A stretch of 64,000 nucleotides of DNA from positions 1 through 64,000 of the forward strand of contig JANPBU010000010.1 of NCBI GenBank assembly GCA_031430595.1, given 5' to 3'. Positions 34,876 through 43,226 of this stretch are shown piece after piece; the first letter of the stretch is position 1, and the number at the start of each line of letters is the position of its first letter. This DNA is from JANNBN01 sp031430595. GTDB taxonomy: Bacteria; Actinomycetota; Acidimicrobiia; Acidimicrobiales; JANYDT01. A program made the position numbers and the translations under genes. Below the pieces are notes generated by a model. That model did no database searches, had not been told where the DNA came from, and worked only from the letters and a program-made list of their open reading frames with translations.

Positions 34876-35933
34876 CTGAACCGATCGCGATCGGCATCAA
34901 ACCGCATCGCCTTCCGTCTCGTTACGACCTTGATCGGGTGGCTCTTGGCGAGTTGCTTGTCTCGATGCCGAAGTATCGGGTCGACCAGGTGTGGGAGGGG
35001 TTGCATCAGCAGTTGGCTGACCCACTTAACATCACCAACCTTCCGAAAGCACTTAGGGCGGAACTTTCAGCTCGGCCCGAGTTTCGCTCGGCGCTCACCG
35101 TTGTCGCCGAATCGGTCGGAGACAACGGCGATACCGTGAAATGGGCATTCGAGCTCGAAGGTGGCCATCGCATAGAAACCGTGTTGATGCACTACACCGA
35201 TCGGTCAACAGTGTGTATTTCGACCCAGGCCGGGTGCGCTATGGCCTGCGGGTTCTGTGCGACCGGCCAAGGTGGGTTCTTCCGTCATCTCAGTACCGGC
35301 GAGATAGTTGAACAGGTTGTGGTTGCCAGACGTTCCGCTGAAGCAAGCGGTCGACGGCTATCGAATGTGGTCTTCATGGGAATGGGCGAACCGCTCGCGA
35401 ACTACGGCCCCATGTGGGGTTCGGTGGTGCGGATTCACGATCACCTCGGGTTATCGGCCAGACACATAACGATTTCTACCGTTGGCGTTGTTCCCGGTAT
35501 TAAGAAGCTGGCCGAAGAGGCGTTGCCGGTCAATCTTGCGGTTTCGTTGCATGCTGCAAACGACACATTGCGCAACGAGTTAGTGCCACTAAACCGCACG
35601 TATCCGCTCGAGGTTCTTTACGATGCGTGTGCTGATTATCTGTACGCGAAGGGTCGACGACTCTCGTTTGAGTGGGCGATGATTGCCGGGGTTAACGACC
35701 GGCCTAGCGATGCCGCCGAACTTGCGCAGTTCGCACGGCCGCTCGGCGCTCATGTGAACATTATTCCGTTGAACCCAACACCGGGTTACCCGACCGTCGG
35801 GTCGTCAATCGAGCAGGTCAATCGATTTCGTGACGAGTTGTTGGCTCGCAGGGTGAACGTAACCGTGCGACGAAACCGTGGCACCAGTATCGATGCAGCG
35901 TGCGGGCAACTCGCGGCGAGGGTGTCGAGCTAG
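34872..35933 (+). CDS. rlmN: Dual-specificity 23S rRNA/tRNA adenine-C2 methyltransferase RlmN
   Basis: 353 residues from ATG 34872. Radical-SAM cluster motif GCAMACGFCATGQ holds CxxxCxxC. FMGMGEPLANY is the GGE-like motif; LAVSLHAAND and the C-terminal Cys (DAACGQL) complete the methyl-Cys mechanism. It methylates A2503 of 23S rRNA and A37 of tRNAs. Start chosen by the overlap with the small upstream peptide and by MTEPIAIGIKPHRLP resembling family starts; a longer frame runs back to 34473. Confidence 0.95.
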   Translation: MTEPIAIGIKPHRLPSRYDLDRVALGELLVSMPKYRVDQVWEGLHQQLADPLNITNLPKALRAELSARPEFRSALTVVAESVGDNGDTVKWAFELEGGHRIETVLMHYTDRSTVCISTQAGCAMACGFCATGQGGFFRHLSTGEIVEQVVVARRSAEASGRRLSNVVFMGMGEPLANYGPMWGSVVRIHDHLGLSARHITISTVGVVPGIKKLAEEALPVNLAVSLHAANDTLRNELVPLNRTYPLEVLYDACADYLYAKGRRLSFEWAMIAGVNDRPSDAAELAQFARPLGAHVNIIPLNPTPGYPTVGSSIEQVNRFRDELLARRVNVTVRRNRGTSIDAACGQLAARVSS

Positions 35934-35939
35934 AGGAAA

Positions 35940-37169
35940 CTAGTTAGGCAGCGTGTTGCTGATGGACTCGAACCCTTCTGGGACGACGGGCTGCCGCAAA
36001 ACGCAAACATGTAGCTCTTCCACACCGTTGGGCAACCCGTAAATCAAGTCAATGTAGGTGTTCGTTGCCGACGTTGCTTCGTTAGCCGCAACCGAGGCGC
36101 ACGTCTGAGTGAACTCAACGAGCCCCGGGTCAGATGCAGGGGTACCGGTCTGAAAATTCGAGGCGAACAACACGGACGCATCGTGCTCCAACGCACAGTC
36201 GATGGGCTGAAAGTAAACGGTGCCCTCTGGACTATTTCCACACTGCCCGGCCTGAGGAATTTCTAGCGCAGATCCCGGAAACGGCAATGAAGGTGCAGAC
36301 GACTCCGCCGGCGACGAGTAAGCGGGGACGGTGTAGGGAAGGGTGTTGAAGGTTTGTTCCACTTTTTGCCCGAGAAGCGAAACGGCCCCGATGATCATGA
36401 CCGAAAACACGAAGAACGTGATGATGCAACCTCCAAGCACCCATGGCCAAACTTTTCGCTTGTTCTGAGGGTACGGCGGGGCAAATCCAGGAGCAAACCC
36501 CGGAACAAAGCCCGGGCCCTGCGGTACCGACCCAAACGGGAGTTGTGCAGGTGAGCCCGGGGCCTGGATTGCCCAAGGTGTCGCGATTGAAGGGGGTGGC
36601 GGGAGTAGACCGACCGCAGGTATGGCTGGGGCGGCGGTCGGGGCCGTCGAGGAGTGAATCGCCACAGGTGCCGTTTGCAGGGGAGTCGACCAGGTCAACG
36701 GCGCTGGAATGGGCAGGCTCAATGGTTGGTCTTGTGGCTGGTCTTGAGCCTGGTCTTGTGGCTGGTCTTGAAAGAGTGGGGGCACCACTGGAAGCGCTTG
36801 AAACGGATCGACCAATGCCTCGTCGGCCATCGGAACATGTGCCGGTTCAATCGGTTTTGCGCGGTTCCGCCAGGCCGAGCGAAAATTGTCCGGCTGTTCA
36901 GACTGAGCAGCACCACCGATGGCTACCCCACCAACTGAAATGGCATGCTCGCTCACGGTCGTCAGGGCATCAACCATCGGGCCCGGGTGGTCGCCAAGTT
37001 GGTCACTGGGGCAATCAACAGCGTCAAGGTCTCGTAGCGCCGCAGCAAGCAACACCGCTATGTCGGTTGTCGGCTGCACCTCAGCGTCTTGGTTGGTTTC
37101 AGCAATCCAACCAGTTTCGCTTTCTACTTCTAGTCGAGCACCGGGGGTGTGTTCCATAACGCACGTCAT
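35940..37169 (-). CDS. Pro/Gln-rich single-pass membrane hypothetical protein
   Basis: 409 residues. The N-terminal 100 residues are acidic and helical; 130-240 is Pro-rich with tandem DQPQDQ-type repeats from 12-bp units at about 36724-36771. A membrane segment (WVLGGCIITFFVFSVMIIGA) is at about residues 250-270, then an outside domain of about 140 residues with several Cys (QCGNSPEGTVYF, TCASVAANEA). The extracellular part resembles small secreted domains of actinobacterial DUF4190-type proteins only in general layout. Not recognised. Confidence 0.65.
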   Translation of the reverse strand: MTCVMEHTPGARLEVESETGWIAETNQDAEVQPTTDIAVLLAAALRDLDAVDCPSDQLGDHPGPMVDALTTVSEHAISVGGVAIGGAAQSEQPDNFRSAWRNRAKPIEPAHVPMADEALVDPFQALPVVPPLFQDQPQDQAQDQPQDQPLSLPIPAPLTWSTPLQTAPVAIHSSTAPTAAPAIPAVGLLPPPPSIATPWAIQAPGSPAQLPFGSVPQGPGFVPGFAPGFAPPYPQNKRKVWPWVLGGCIITFFVFSVMIIGAVSLLGQKVEQTFNTLPYTVPAYSSPAESSAPSLPFPGSALEIPQAGQCGNSPEGTVYFQPIDCALEHDASVLFASNFQTGTPASDPGLVEFTQTCASVAANEATSATNTYIDLIYGLPNGVEELHVCVLRQPVVPEGFESISNTLPN

Positions 37170-37237
37170 CGACAGGATTCGAAGAATTCTGAAGGGTCAA
37201 GTTGAGCTGACGCCTCAAGACTCAGTACGGTAACGGT

Positions 37238-37690
37238 ATGGCTCGCCTCGATTTCGCAACACTCACAGACCACGTCGGAGAACACCTTGGGTACTCTGAC
37301 TGGCACACGGTCACTCAGGAGCAGGTGAATTTGTTTGCCGAGGCAACCGGTGATCACCAGTGGATTCATATCGATGTTGAACGAGCAAAGGCTGGTCCGT
37401 TCGGTGGCCCGATTGCTCACGGCTACCTCACGTTAAGCCTTACGCCGATGTTGCTCGCCCAGGTACTTCAAGTTGACGGCGTAGCCATGGGCGTCAATTA
37501 CGGCACTAACAAGTTGCGGTTTCCGGCCCCGGTTCCGGTTGGTTCAAAACTTCGCATCGGGGCAGTACTTGGTGCGGTTGAACCCGTTACCGGTGGTGTT
37601 CAAATCACCATAGAGGCGACCTACGAGGTTGAAGGTGCTGCCAAGCCGTCGTGTGTGGCTGAATTGCTCTTCCGCTACTACGGGGCATAA
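37238..37690 (+). CDS. MaoC-family (R)-specific enoyl-CoA hydratase
   Basis: 150 residues, a single hot-dog domain. FAEATGDHQWIHIDVERA, then GPFGGPIAHGYLTLSL, contains the catalytic Asp and His of the MaoC/R-hydratase motif. It hydrates trans-2-enoyl-CoA to (R)-3-hydroxyacyl-CoA. Its end overlaps the convergent gene downstream by 13 bases. Confidence 0.93.
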   Translation: MARLDFATLTDHVGEHLGYSDWHTVTQEQVNLFAEATGDHQWIHIDVERAKAGPFGGPIAHGYLTLSLTPMLLAQVLQVDGVAMGVNYGTNKLRFPAPVPVGSKLRIGAVLGAVEPVTGGVQITIEATYEVEGAAKPSCVAELLFRYYGA

Positions 37691-38247
37691 CTTTTCGATT
37701 GTGTTTCAGCGGAACACATCGGAACGTGCACTACAGAACCGACTGACGCGGCAGCGTCAAGAATTGTCACGCCGATTCTCTGCAATCGATAGCGAACCGA
37801 CAACTGCCACCCATGTCGGCCGCTTTGTTCGGCCGCTTCGCAGATGATGGCGTCGCTATGCCGTGCGCCTGTTCCGGCGTATCCGTCGTAGATCCACACG
37901 TATCTGACGACAGTCGGGGGAAGTTGATCGACGACAATTCGCGACTGACGCAACCCGGCATCTAGGTCAGCTTCGACCGACATTGGATCACCGAACAGAG
38001 TCATCTCGTGACCAGTCACTTGGTCGGTTTCGGTAAGAAGTAGCGGCACTAACAACCCACCCGCGCTCAGATACTCAATGGCTGTTTCGACGCCTAACGC
38101 CACTAATGCTTCCAGTTCCGCTGACGGAACATCGCCGTCGTGGATCGTTGGTGACCGAAGGGTGTATCCGCTGAAGTCTCCGACGGCAATCAGAGAGGTG
38201 TTTTGCAGGTTTGACACAGGTACTGGCTCCAAAAGGATGCGGGGCAA
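37678..38247 (-). CDS. Hypothetical protein
   Basis: 189 residues, mixed alpha/beta, no signal peptide and no recognised motif. A helical stretch with DVPSAELEALVALGVETAIEYL and strand-like LLVPLLLTET suggests a compact globular domain. It is transcribed toward the MaoC gene and overlaps it by 13 bases, so only the last few codons are shared. Upstream, 38248-38472 (225 bases) holds no gene; its promoter and the divergent ppk2 promoter must be there. Confidence 0.65.
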   Translation of the reverse strand: MPRILLEPVPVSNLQNTSLIAVGDFSGYTLRSPTIHDGDVPSAELEALVALGVETAIEYLSAGGLLVPLLLTETDQVTGHEMTLFGDPMSVEADLDAGLRQSRIVVDQLPPTVVRYVWIYDGYAGTGARHSDAIICEAAEQSGRHGWQLSVRYRLQRIGVTILDAAASVGSVVHVPMCSAETQSKSYAP

Positions 38248-38472
38248 TTAATGAACTTGACGCCTCAAAACATCGGAGTGCCTTACTGATGGCTTGATCA
38301 GGAAACAAAAAGTTCATCGTTCGGTGGCGCTTCAACCACTCACCGCGATAACGCCATCGCAAACTTCGCCCATCGTTGCCCGAAGCTGGCGACGCAATTG
38401 CGACGGGGACGCAGACCTGAATTGGATTTCAGGTCATTTCGGGTGGTGTTTTGAGAGGCTACGGTTCACTTT

Positions 38473-39327
38473 GTGCCTCCTCGACCTGTTCGACCAGTCA
38501 GTCCTACTCAGCTCCCCTGGTTCGTGGAACCAAATCAAACTGTGCGTCTTGCCGGTATCGATACGACGGGCACTCCCGGTGCGCCCGGTGAACGTGGACC
38601 AACAGAAAAAGCCGCTCTTGCGCTGAAGGTTCGTCTCGGCGAACTACAGAATCGTCTGCGCGCAGAGGAACAGCGGTCGGTGTTGTTGGTACTGCAAGGT
38701 ATGGACGCTAGCGGGAAAGACGGAACGGCAAAAGCTATCTATAGCGCCGTCAACCCCATGAACGTGAAGGCGGCATCGTTCAATGTTCCAACCGAAGATG
38801 AATTAGCCCACGACTTCCTGTGGCGCATTCATAAGGAAACCCCGCCTCGTGGTTTCATTGGCATCTTCAACCGGTCGCATTACGAAGATGTGTTGGCGGT
38901 TCGGGTTCGAAAGCTTGCCCCTGACCCGGTCTGGAAAGCTCGCTACGAACAGATTCGCAACTTTGAACATCAGCTCACGCTGGCAGGTACTACGACGATC
39001 AAGGTCATGCTTCACATTTCGAAAGAAGAGCAAGCAGTTCGGCTTCAGGAAAGAATTGATGACCCGGCGAAGCGGTGGAAGTTTCGCCTCGGTGACCTCG
39101 ATGATCGCAAGCTTTGGCCCGCTTACCAGCGCGCTTACCAAGATGTGTTACGTGAAACTTCGACGGCCGAATCTCCGTGGTTTGTCGTGCCTTCCGATCG
39201 TAAGTGGTATCGCAACTTTGCGGTGCTCTCGATTCTCGTTTCGACCCTTGAGAAAATGAACCCGAAGCTTCCAAACAGCGACGAACTCGATGGCATCGTC
39301 GTCGACGGCCTACCGCCGCAGGAATAG
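38473..39327 (+). CDS. ppk2: Polyphosphate kinase 2 family protein
   Basis: 284 residues. Walker A is LQGMDASGKDGTAKAI near residue 76, lid motif FNRSHYEDVLAVRV, and FLWRIHKETPPRGFIGIF between. These enzymes move phosphate between polyphosphate and nucleotides in the cytosol, often to regenerate ADP or ATP from AMP or NDP. Motifs look like the class III/short single-domain form; class assignment needs phylogeny. GTG 38473 is the likely start. Confidence 0.92.
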   Translation: MPPRPVRPVSPTQLPWFVEPNQTVRLAGIDTTGTPGAPGERGPTEKAALALKVRLGELQNRLRAEEQRSVLLVLQGMDASGKDGTAKAIYSAVNPMNVKAASFNVPTEDELAHDFLWRIHKETPPRGFIGIFNRSHYEDVLAVRVRKLAPDPVWKARYEQIRNFEHQLTLAGTTTIKVMLHISKEEQAVRLQERIDDPAKRWKFRLGDLDDRKLWPAYQRAYQDVLRETSTAESPWFVVPSDRKWYRNFAVLSILVSTLEKMNPKLPNSDELDGIVVDGLPPQE

Positions 39328-39342
39328 TGGCATCACACGGTT

Positions 39343-40332
39343 CTACAGGGCTTCGATTACTCGGTGAAGGGCCGCCCTGACGAGGTGTTTCGACTCGTCT
39401 GACGTGCTGCCCAAACGAACAACTACGGCATTTTTTGAGGGCACCACGATGACGTGTTGCCCTTCGTAACCAAGCGCAGCGAAGGCATCGGGTGTCGCCG
39501 AGCGAGTAGGCCAAAGCCACCAATGATTTGAGTACCCATAGTCACCGTCGACCGCACAAATTGCGGGGGTCTTGGCTTCGGTGACCCACCGAGCATCCAA
39601 TACCCGCTGCCCATCGACCATGCCGTTGTTTAAATACAGCAGCCCGAACCGTAACCAGTCTTGTGCTCGAAGGTACAAAAACGATGAACCGAGCCACAAC
39701 CCCGTGCCGTCGAATCGCATGTCGGCAATTGGATCGAACGTCACCCCCAACGGGCCAAAGAGACGGTCAGCCAGATACTGTGGAATTCCGATGCCTTCAC
39801 GTTTTTGTAGGGCATCTTCAAGCAAGCGACACAAAATGTTCGTTGTTCCGCTCGAATACGAGTTGAGGGTTCCCGGGCTCGCAACTAACGGCTTTTGGGC
39901 TGCGAACGATGCTGCGTTCGCGATGCTGTCCCCAAACAGCATTTCAATAACATCGCTACCAACGTCCGTCGTATATTCCTCGTGCCATTCGAGCCCACTC
40001 GACATCTGAAGTAGCTGTCGAATCGTAATGTTCGACCGTGGGTCATTTGATGACCAGAAAGTACCGTTCGTGTTGCCATCAATTTCGAGGACTCCGTCGT
40101 CGTGGGCCAAACCCAACAGGGTCTGTACGACACTCTTAGCCATTGACCAACTGAGTAACGGAACATCGGCCGCTACTTCACGGTCTGAACCGGGAAGCGT
40201 TCCGTTGTAGTGCTCAGCAACAACCTCACCGTCGCTATACACAACCATTGCGAACGTTGTTCCCAAACCGGTAGGAAGCACTGTGCACTGATGAATCAAA
40301 TCGGTGCAGTATTGCGAAAGCGATGTGGTCAT
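39343..40332 (-). CDS. Beta-lactamase-fold serine hydrolase
   Basis: 329 residues. SWSMAKSVVQ carries SxxK near residue 82; YSSG near 160 takes the place of YxN; GYEGQHVIV is the C-terminal strand that replaces KTG/HxG. EsterB or 6-aminohexanoate-dimer-hydrolase-type proteins share this layout. No clear signal peptide. It converges with ppk2 (15-base gap) and is a different family member from the one at 8.5 kb. Confidence 0.83.
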   Translation of the reverse strand: MTTSLSQYCTDLIHQCTVLPTGLGTTFAMVVYSDGEVVAEHYNGTLPGSDREVAADVPLLSWSMAKSVVQTLLGLAHDDGVLEIDGNTNGTFWSSNDPRSNITIRQLLQMSSGLEWHEEYTTDVGSDVIEMLFGDSIANAASFAAQKPLVASPGTLNSYSSGTTNILCRLLEDALQKREGIGIPQYLADRLFGPLGVTFDPIADMRFDGTGLWLGSSFLYLRAQDWLRFGLLYLNNGMVDGQRVLDARWVTEAKTPAICAVDGDYGYSNHWWLWPTRSATPDAFAALGYEGQHVIVVPSKNAVVVRLGSTSDESKHLVRAALHRVIEAL

Positions 40333-40368
40333 TTCGCCAGCATCGCATACGGCGCCCGTCAGGAGGTG

Positions 40369-41148
40369 TCAGCCAACCCAGCCCATCACACCCGATGGTG
40401 CCGAGAACTCTTCAGGGCGGCGAGTGAACGACAGCAACAACAACGGGCCTGATTGCCACAAAAAGGTGACTCCCCAAGACAGAAGCCGCCCCCAAGCAAT
40501 TGGCTTCCACAGCCTACGGTCTTGGGCCAGCATCAGCACCGCACCAGAAAAGGTGCCGATCGCCAACATCACAAAGGCCAACACCAACCCGAGCGCATAC
40601 GTTCCCCTACCGCCACCATTGGCGCGGTGAACATCGTCAGCGATACCGCGATGTTCCACTTCTTCACCAAGGTGCCAAAGAAACAACCGAGAAACCTCTG
40701 GGTTGGCATCACGCATGAGTAGCTCTGAACGAGTCGACATCCACGAGGCCACGCAAAACGCCAACATTTCAAAACCGGCTGCGAAACCGGTTCGCAGATG
40801 CGATGAACGTCGCCCTAACCACCCATACGATTTGTTAAGCACGCTGTCAATCACACCAATACCGCGGTAGTTGCGAATCATGACCCTGTTGAACTTGTAA
40901 TGCTGGGCATGGTGGGAAGATTCTTGTGAAATGAAGGCCTCGACTCGAACGTTCAGTTCTGACGAGCAATCCGTCTGATGATCTCGCATAGTTGCGACCA
41001 CGAAGGGTTCAGCATGGGGCATCGCAAGCGACACGGCGTTGGCGACAGCAGCCAACTCGGGAAACCGTGGCGTCCACCGCGGATCAAAATCGTCGGGGTA
41101 TTCAAACGACGGCCGTCGAACTAGGGGTACCGCTAGACGCATACACAC
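40369..41148 (-). CDS. Predicted metal-dependent hydrolase (PF10118-like)
   Basis: 259 residues. FISQESSHHAQHYKFN and WHLGEEVEHRGIADDVH supply the paired E/H motifs of this ferritin-like metal hydrolase group. The C-terminus has one or two membrane segments (VLAFVMLAIGTFSGAVLML). Substrate unknown. GxxNs nearby are absent, so a lipid-related role is only a guess from membrane association. Confidence 0.8.
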   Translation of the reverse strand: MCMRLAVPLVRRPSFEYPDDFDPRWTPRFPELAAVANAVSLAMPHAEPFVVATMRDHQTDCSSELNVRVEAFISQESSHHAQHYKFNRVMIRNYRGIGVIDSVLNKSYGWLGRRSSHLRTGFAAGFEMLAFCVASWMSTRSELLMRDANPEVSRLFLWHLGEEVEHRGIADDVHRANGGGRGTYALGLVLAFVMLAIGTFSGAVLMLAQDRRLWKPIAWGRLLSWGVTFLWQSGPLLLLSFTRRPEEFSAPSGVMGWVG

Positions 41149-41225
41149 CTATCGACCGCATCACCGTTTTTCTTAACGAACCAACCGCCATCGCATGATT
41201 CAATCAACGTCACAGCAACTGCGTA

Positions 41226-42395
41226 GTGTCAGAAGTGATGAGCACTACCGAATCAGCAGCCGAACCAAACCCAGTAGTGAATCCGACCCGTCGCCCCCTT
41301 GATGGGGTGAAGGTACTCGATCTCACCCGTGTTGTTTCCGGAGCAGTTGCGGGTCGAATTATGGGTGATCTCGGTGCCGACGTTGTGAAGATCGAATCTC
41401 CTGAAGGTGACATCACCCGGCTGTGGGGTCATGTCCAAAACGGCACACCAGGGTTCTTCCTGCAACAAAACGCTTCGAAACGAGGCATGTGCCTCGACTT
41501 TCGCGATCCGCAGGCGATTGCGACCGTGATTGCGCTGGCCGCAAAAGCAGATGTGTTGCTCGAAAATTTCCGTGGTGGCGTGATGGACCGTCTTGGCCTT
41601 GGGTGGTCGGTATTACAGGCCCTAAATCCTCGACTCGTGATGCTTTCCATTAGTGGTTTTGGTCAGCGCGGCCCGGAAGCTCAACGCCCGGCGTATGCGT
41701 CGGTGATTCAGGCTGAGGCCGGTTTCTTGCACCGCCAAGCCGGTTTTGATGGACGGGCCCCGTCAGACCCGGTTACGTCAATCGCCGACTACAACGCCGG
41801 GTTACATGGACTGATCGGTGTACTCGCCGCGCTCTACCAGGCTCGGCTCACCGGCGTTGGCGATCACCTCGACATTGCCATGTTCGATTCGATGCTAGCG
41901 ACCGATGACTACGTTCACTACGCGATAGACGGGGTTGAACCACCCAAACTGGGGGGCGAGTACTTCCAGACGGGTGACGGCCGATGGACGATGGTGACCG
42001 GCCCAACTAACCACGTGTTTCGTCAAATCGTCGCAACCCACGGTCTCGCTGACCCGACTTCGGCGACCGATGACGTGGCGACCAAAATTCGCTTGCGGCG
42101 CATTGCTTTGGCTACATGGATTTCTGCGATGCCGAATCGGGCGATGTTGCTGCCACTGCTGCAACAGGCTGGCCTTCCGTACGGCGAACTCAATTCGCCG
42201 TCAGAGGCGATTTCGTCGCCAACAGCCCAATTCCGTGAGGTAGTCACGACAGTGATCGATAGTGGCGGCGAACCCCGACGATTGATCCAAACCCCGTACC
42301 GGTTCAAGCAATCGGCGAGTGGGGCACGACGAGTGAGCCCGCACCTCGGCGAGCATAACGACGAGGTGATCGCCGAGTGGCTCGACACCCCGTAA
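41226..42395 (+). CDS. Family III CoA transferase (CaiB/BaiF-type)
   Basis: 389 residues. VKVLDLTRVVSGAVAGRIMGDLGADVVKIE is the characteristic start region, GDITRLWG follows, and the active-site Asp is expected in SVIQAEAGFLH-to-DPVTSIADYNAG. It transfers CoA between carboxylic acids, often in fatty-acid or carnitine breakdown. GTG 41226 or ATG 41238 is the start. The 51-bp palindromic element follows its stop. Confidence 0.92.
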   Translation: MSEVMSTTESAAEPNPVVNPTRRPLDGVKVLDLTRVVSGAVAGRIMGDLGADVVKIESPEGDITRLWGHVQNGTPGFFLQQNASKRGMCLDFRDPQAIATVIALAAKADVLLENFRGGVMDRLGLGWSVLQALNPRLVMLSISGFGQRGPEAQRPAYASVIQAEAGFLHRQAGFDGRAPSDPVTSIADYNAGLHGLIGVLAALYQARLTGVGDHLDIAMFDSMLATDDYVHYAIDGVEPPKLGGEYFQTGDGRWTMVTGPTNHVFRQIVATHGLADPTSATDDVATKIRLRRIALATWISAMPNRAMLLPLLQQAGLPYGELNSPSEAISSPTAQFREVVTTVIDSGGEPRRLIQTPYRFKQSASGARRVSPHLGEHNDEVIAEWLDTP

Positions 42396-42407
42396 CCCGT
42401 ACCCCAT

Positions 42408-42458
42408 CACCAAATGGAGGAATTCCGGCCTATTAAGCCGGAATTCCTCCAATTAGTG
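42408..42458. repeat. 51-bp palindromic element, copy A
   Basis: The core is a 15-bp perfect hairpin: TGGAGGAATTCCGGC (42415-42429) and its complement (42437-42451) around CTATTAA. The 51-bp unit from CACCAAATGGAG to CCAATTAGTG recurs in inverted orientation at 56753-56803 with 42 of 51 identical bases by my hand alignment. It covers the CoA-transferase 3' flank and the last codons of the convergent acetyltransferase, so it could also serve as a bidirectional terminator. Confidence 0.75.
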
Positions 42459-43208
42459 AGTTAGTGGCGGTGGGGAACCCCAGAATCCGAGGATCGACCA
42501 CCCAACATCGGGGAAACCCGCAGCGTCGGCGACCTTGGCACTCGCCCAGTTATCGGGGGCATGCAGATACGTCGGAATGGCCCCATCATCGAGCACCCGG
42601 CGCGCCGCGGTGGCAACGAGGTGTCGGCCGATGCCGCGACCCCGAAGCGACTCTTCGGTACCAACACTTAACTCATGCCCGAATTGGTCGTGCTGCTTTC
42701 GACCCACCCCGGCCCCGTACTTTCCCTCGTCATCCCAAGCAATGAGTAGGTCGCCGTTGAAAGGTTTCAACCAGGTAGGAACCCGAGGGTCGTCGGTGGG
42801 AACCCAATCACCAACGTCGGGCGTATCGGTCGGGGCGTCGCTCCAGCGGAACAGGCCTCGGCCAACACGGCCCTCGTGGCCCATCACGATCGGAAGCACA
42901 CCACCCAGGGCTTCAAGGTCTCGTTCGAGCGATCCCAAACCTACGGCTGCCGCTAAACGCTCGGCGATGGCGGGCGGCACCGAAAGCACTGCCGACGTTG
43001 GGGTAGCGACCCCGATGACTTGGTGAACAATTCCGTCCCATCCGGGCCGGGTGCGGGCTTCGTGTGCAACGACCAGTACCCCGTCAGCCTGAGTATTGGG
43101 CCAGGCCCCTAACCAATGATTTAAATGGTCGACTAAGCGACTCGGAACGTCCACACCCACGCCAGACATACTGGCAGACAGATGCCATTCGTTTGTGCAC
43201 CGACTCAC
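42453..43208 (-). CDS. GNAT-family acetyltransferase
   Basis: 251 residues; ATG at residue 14 (43169) is an alternative start. LSVGTEESLRGRGIGRHLVA is the acetyl-CoA pyrophosphate-binding motif RGxGIG; YLHAPDNWASAKVADAAGF is the C-terminal part. The N-terminal 110 residues do not resemble GNAT and may be a substrate domain. Its last codons lie inside the 51-bp palindromic element. Substrate unknown. Confidence 0.85.
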   Translation of the reverse strand: MSRCTNEWHLSASMSGVGVDVPSRLVDHLNHWLGAWPNTQADGVLVVAHEARTRPGWDGIVHQVIGVATPTSAVLSVPPAIAERLAAAVGLGSLERDLEALGGVLPIVMGHEGRVGRGLFRWSDAPTDTPDVGDWVPTDDPRVPTWLKPFNGDLLIAWDDEGKYGAGVGRKQHDQFGHELSVGTEESLRGRGIGRHLVATAARRVLDDGAIPTYLHAPDNWASAKVADAAGFPDVGWSILGFWGSPPPLTH

Positions 43209-43226
43209 TCGGTAGTGTCGTCAACA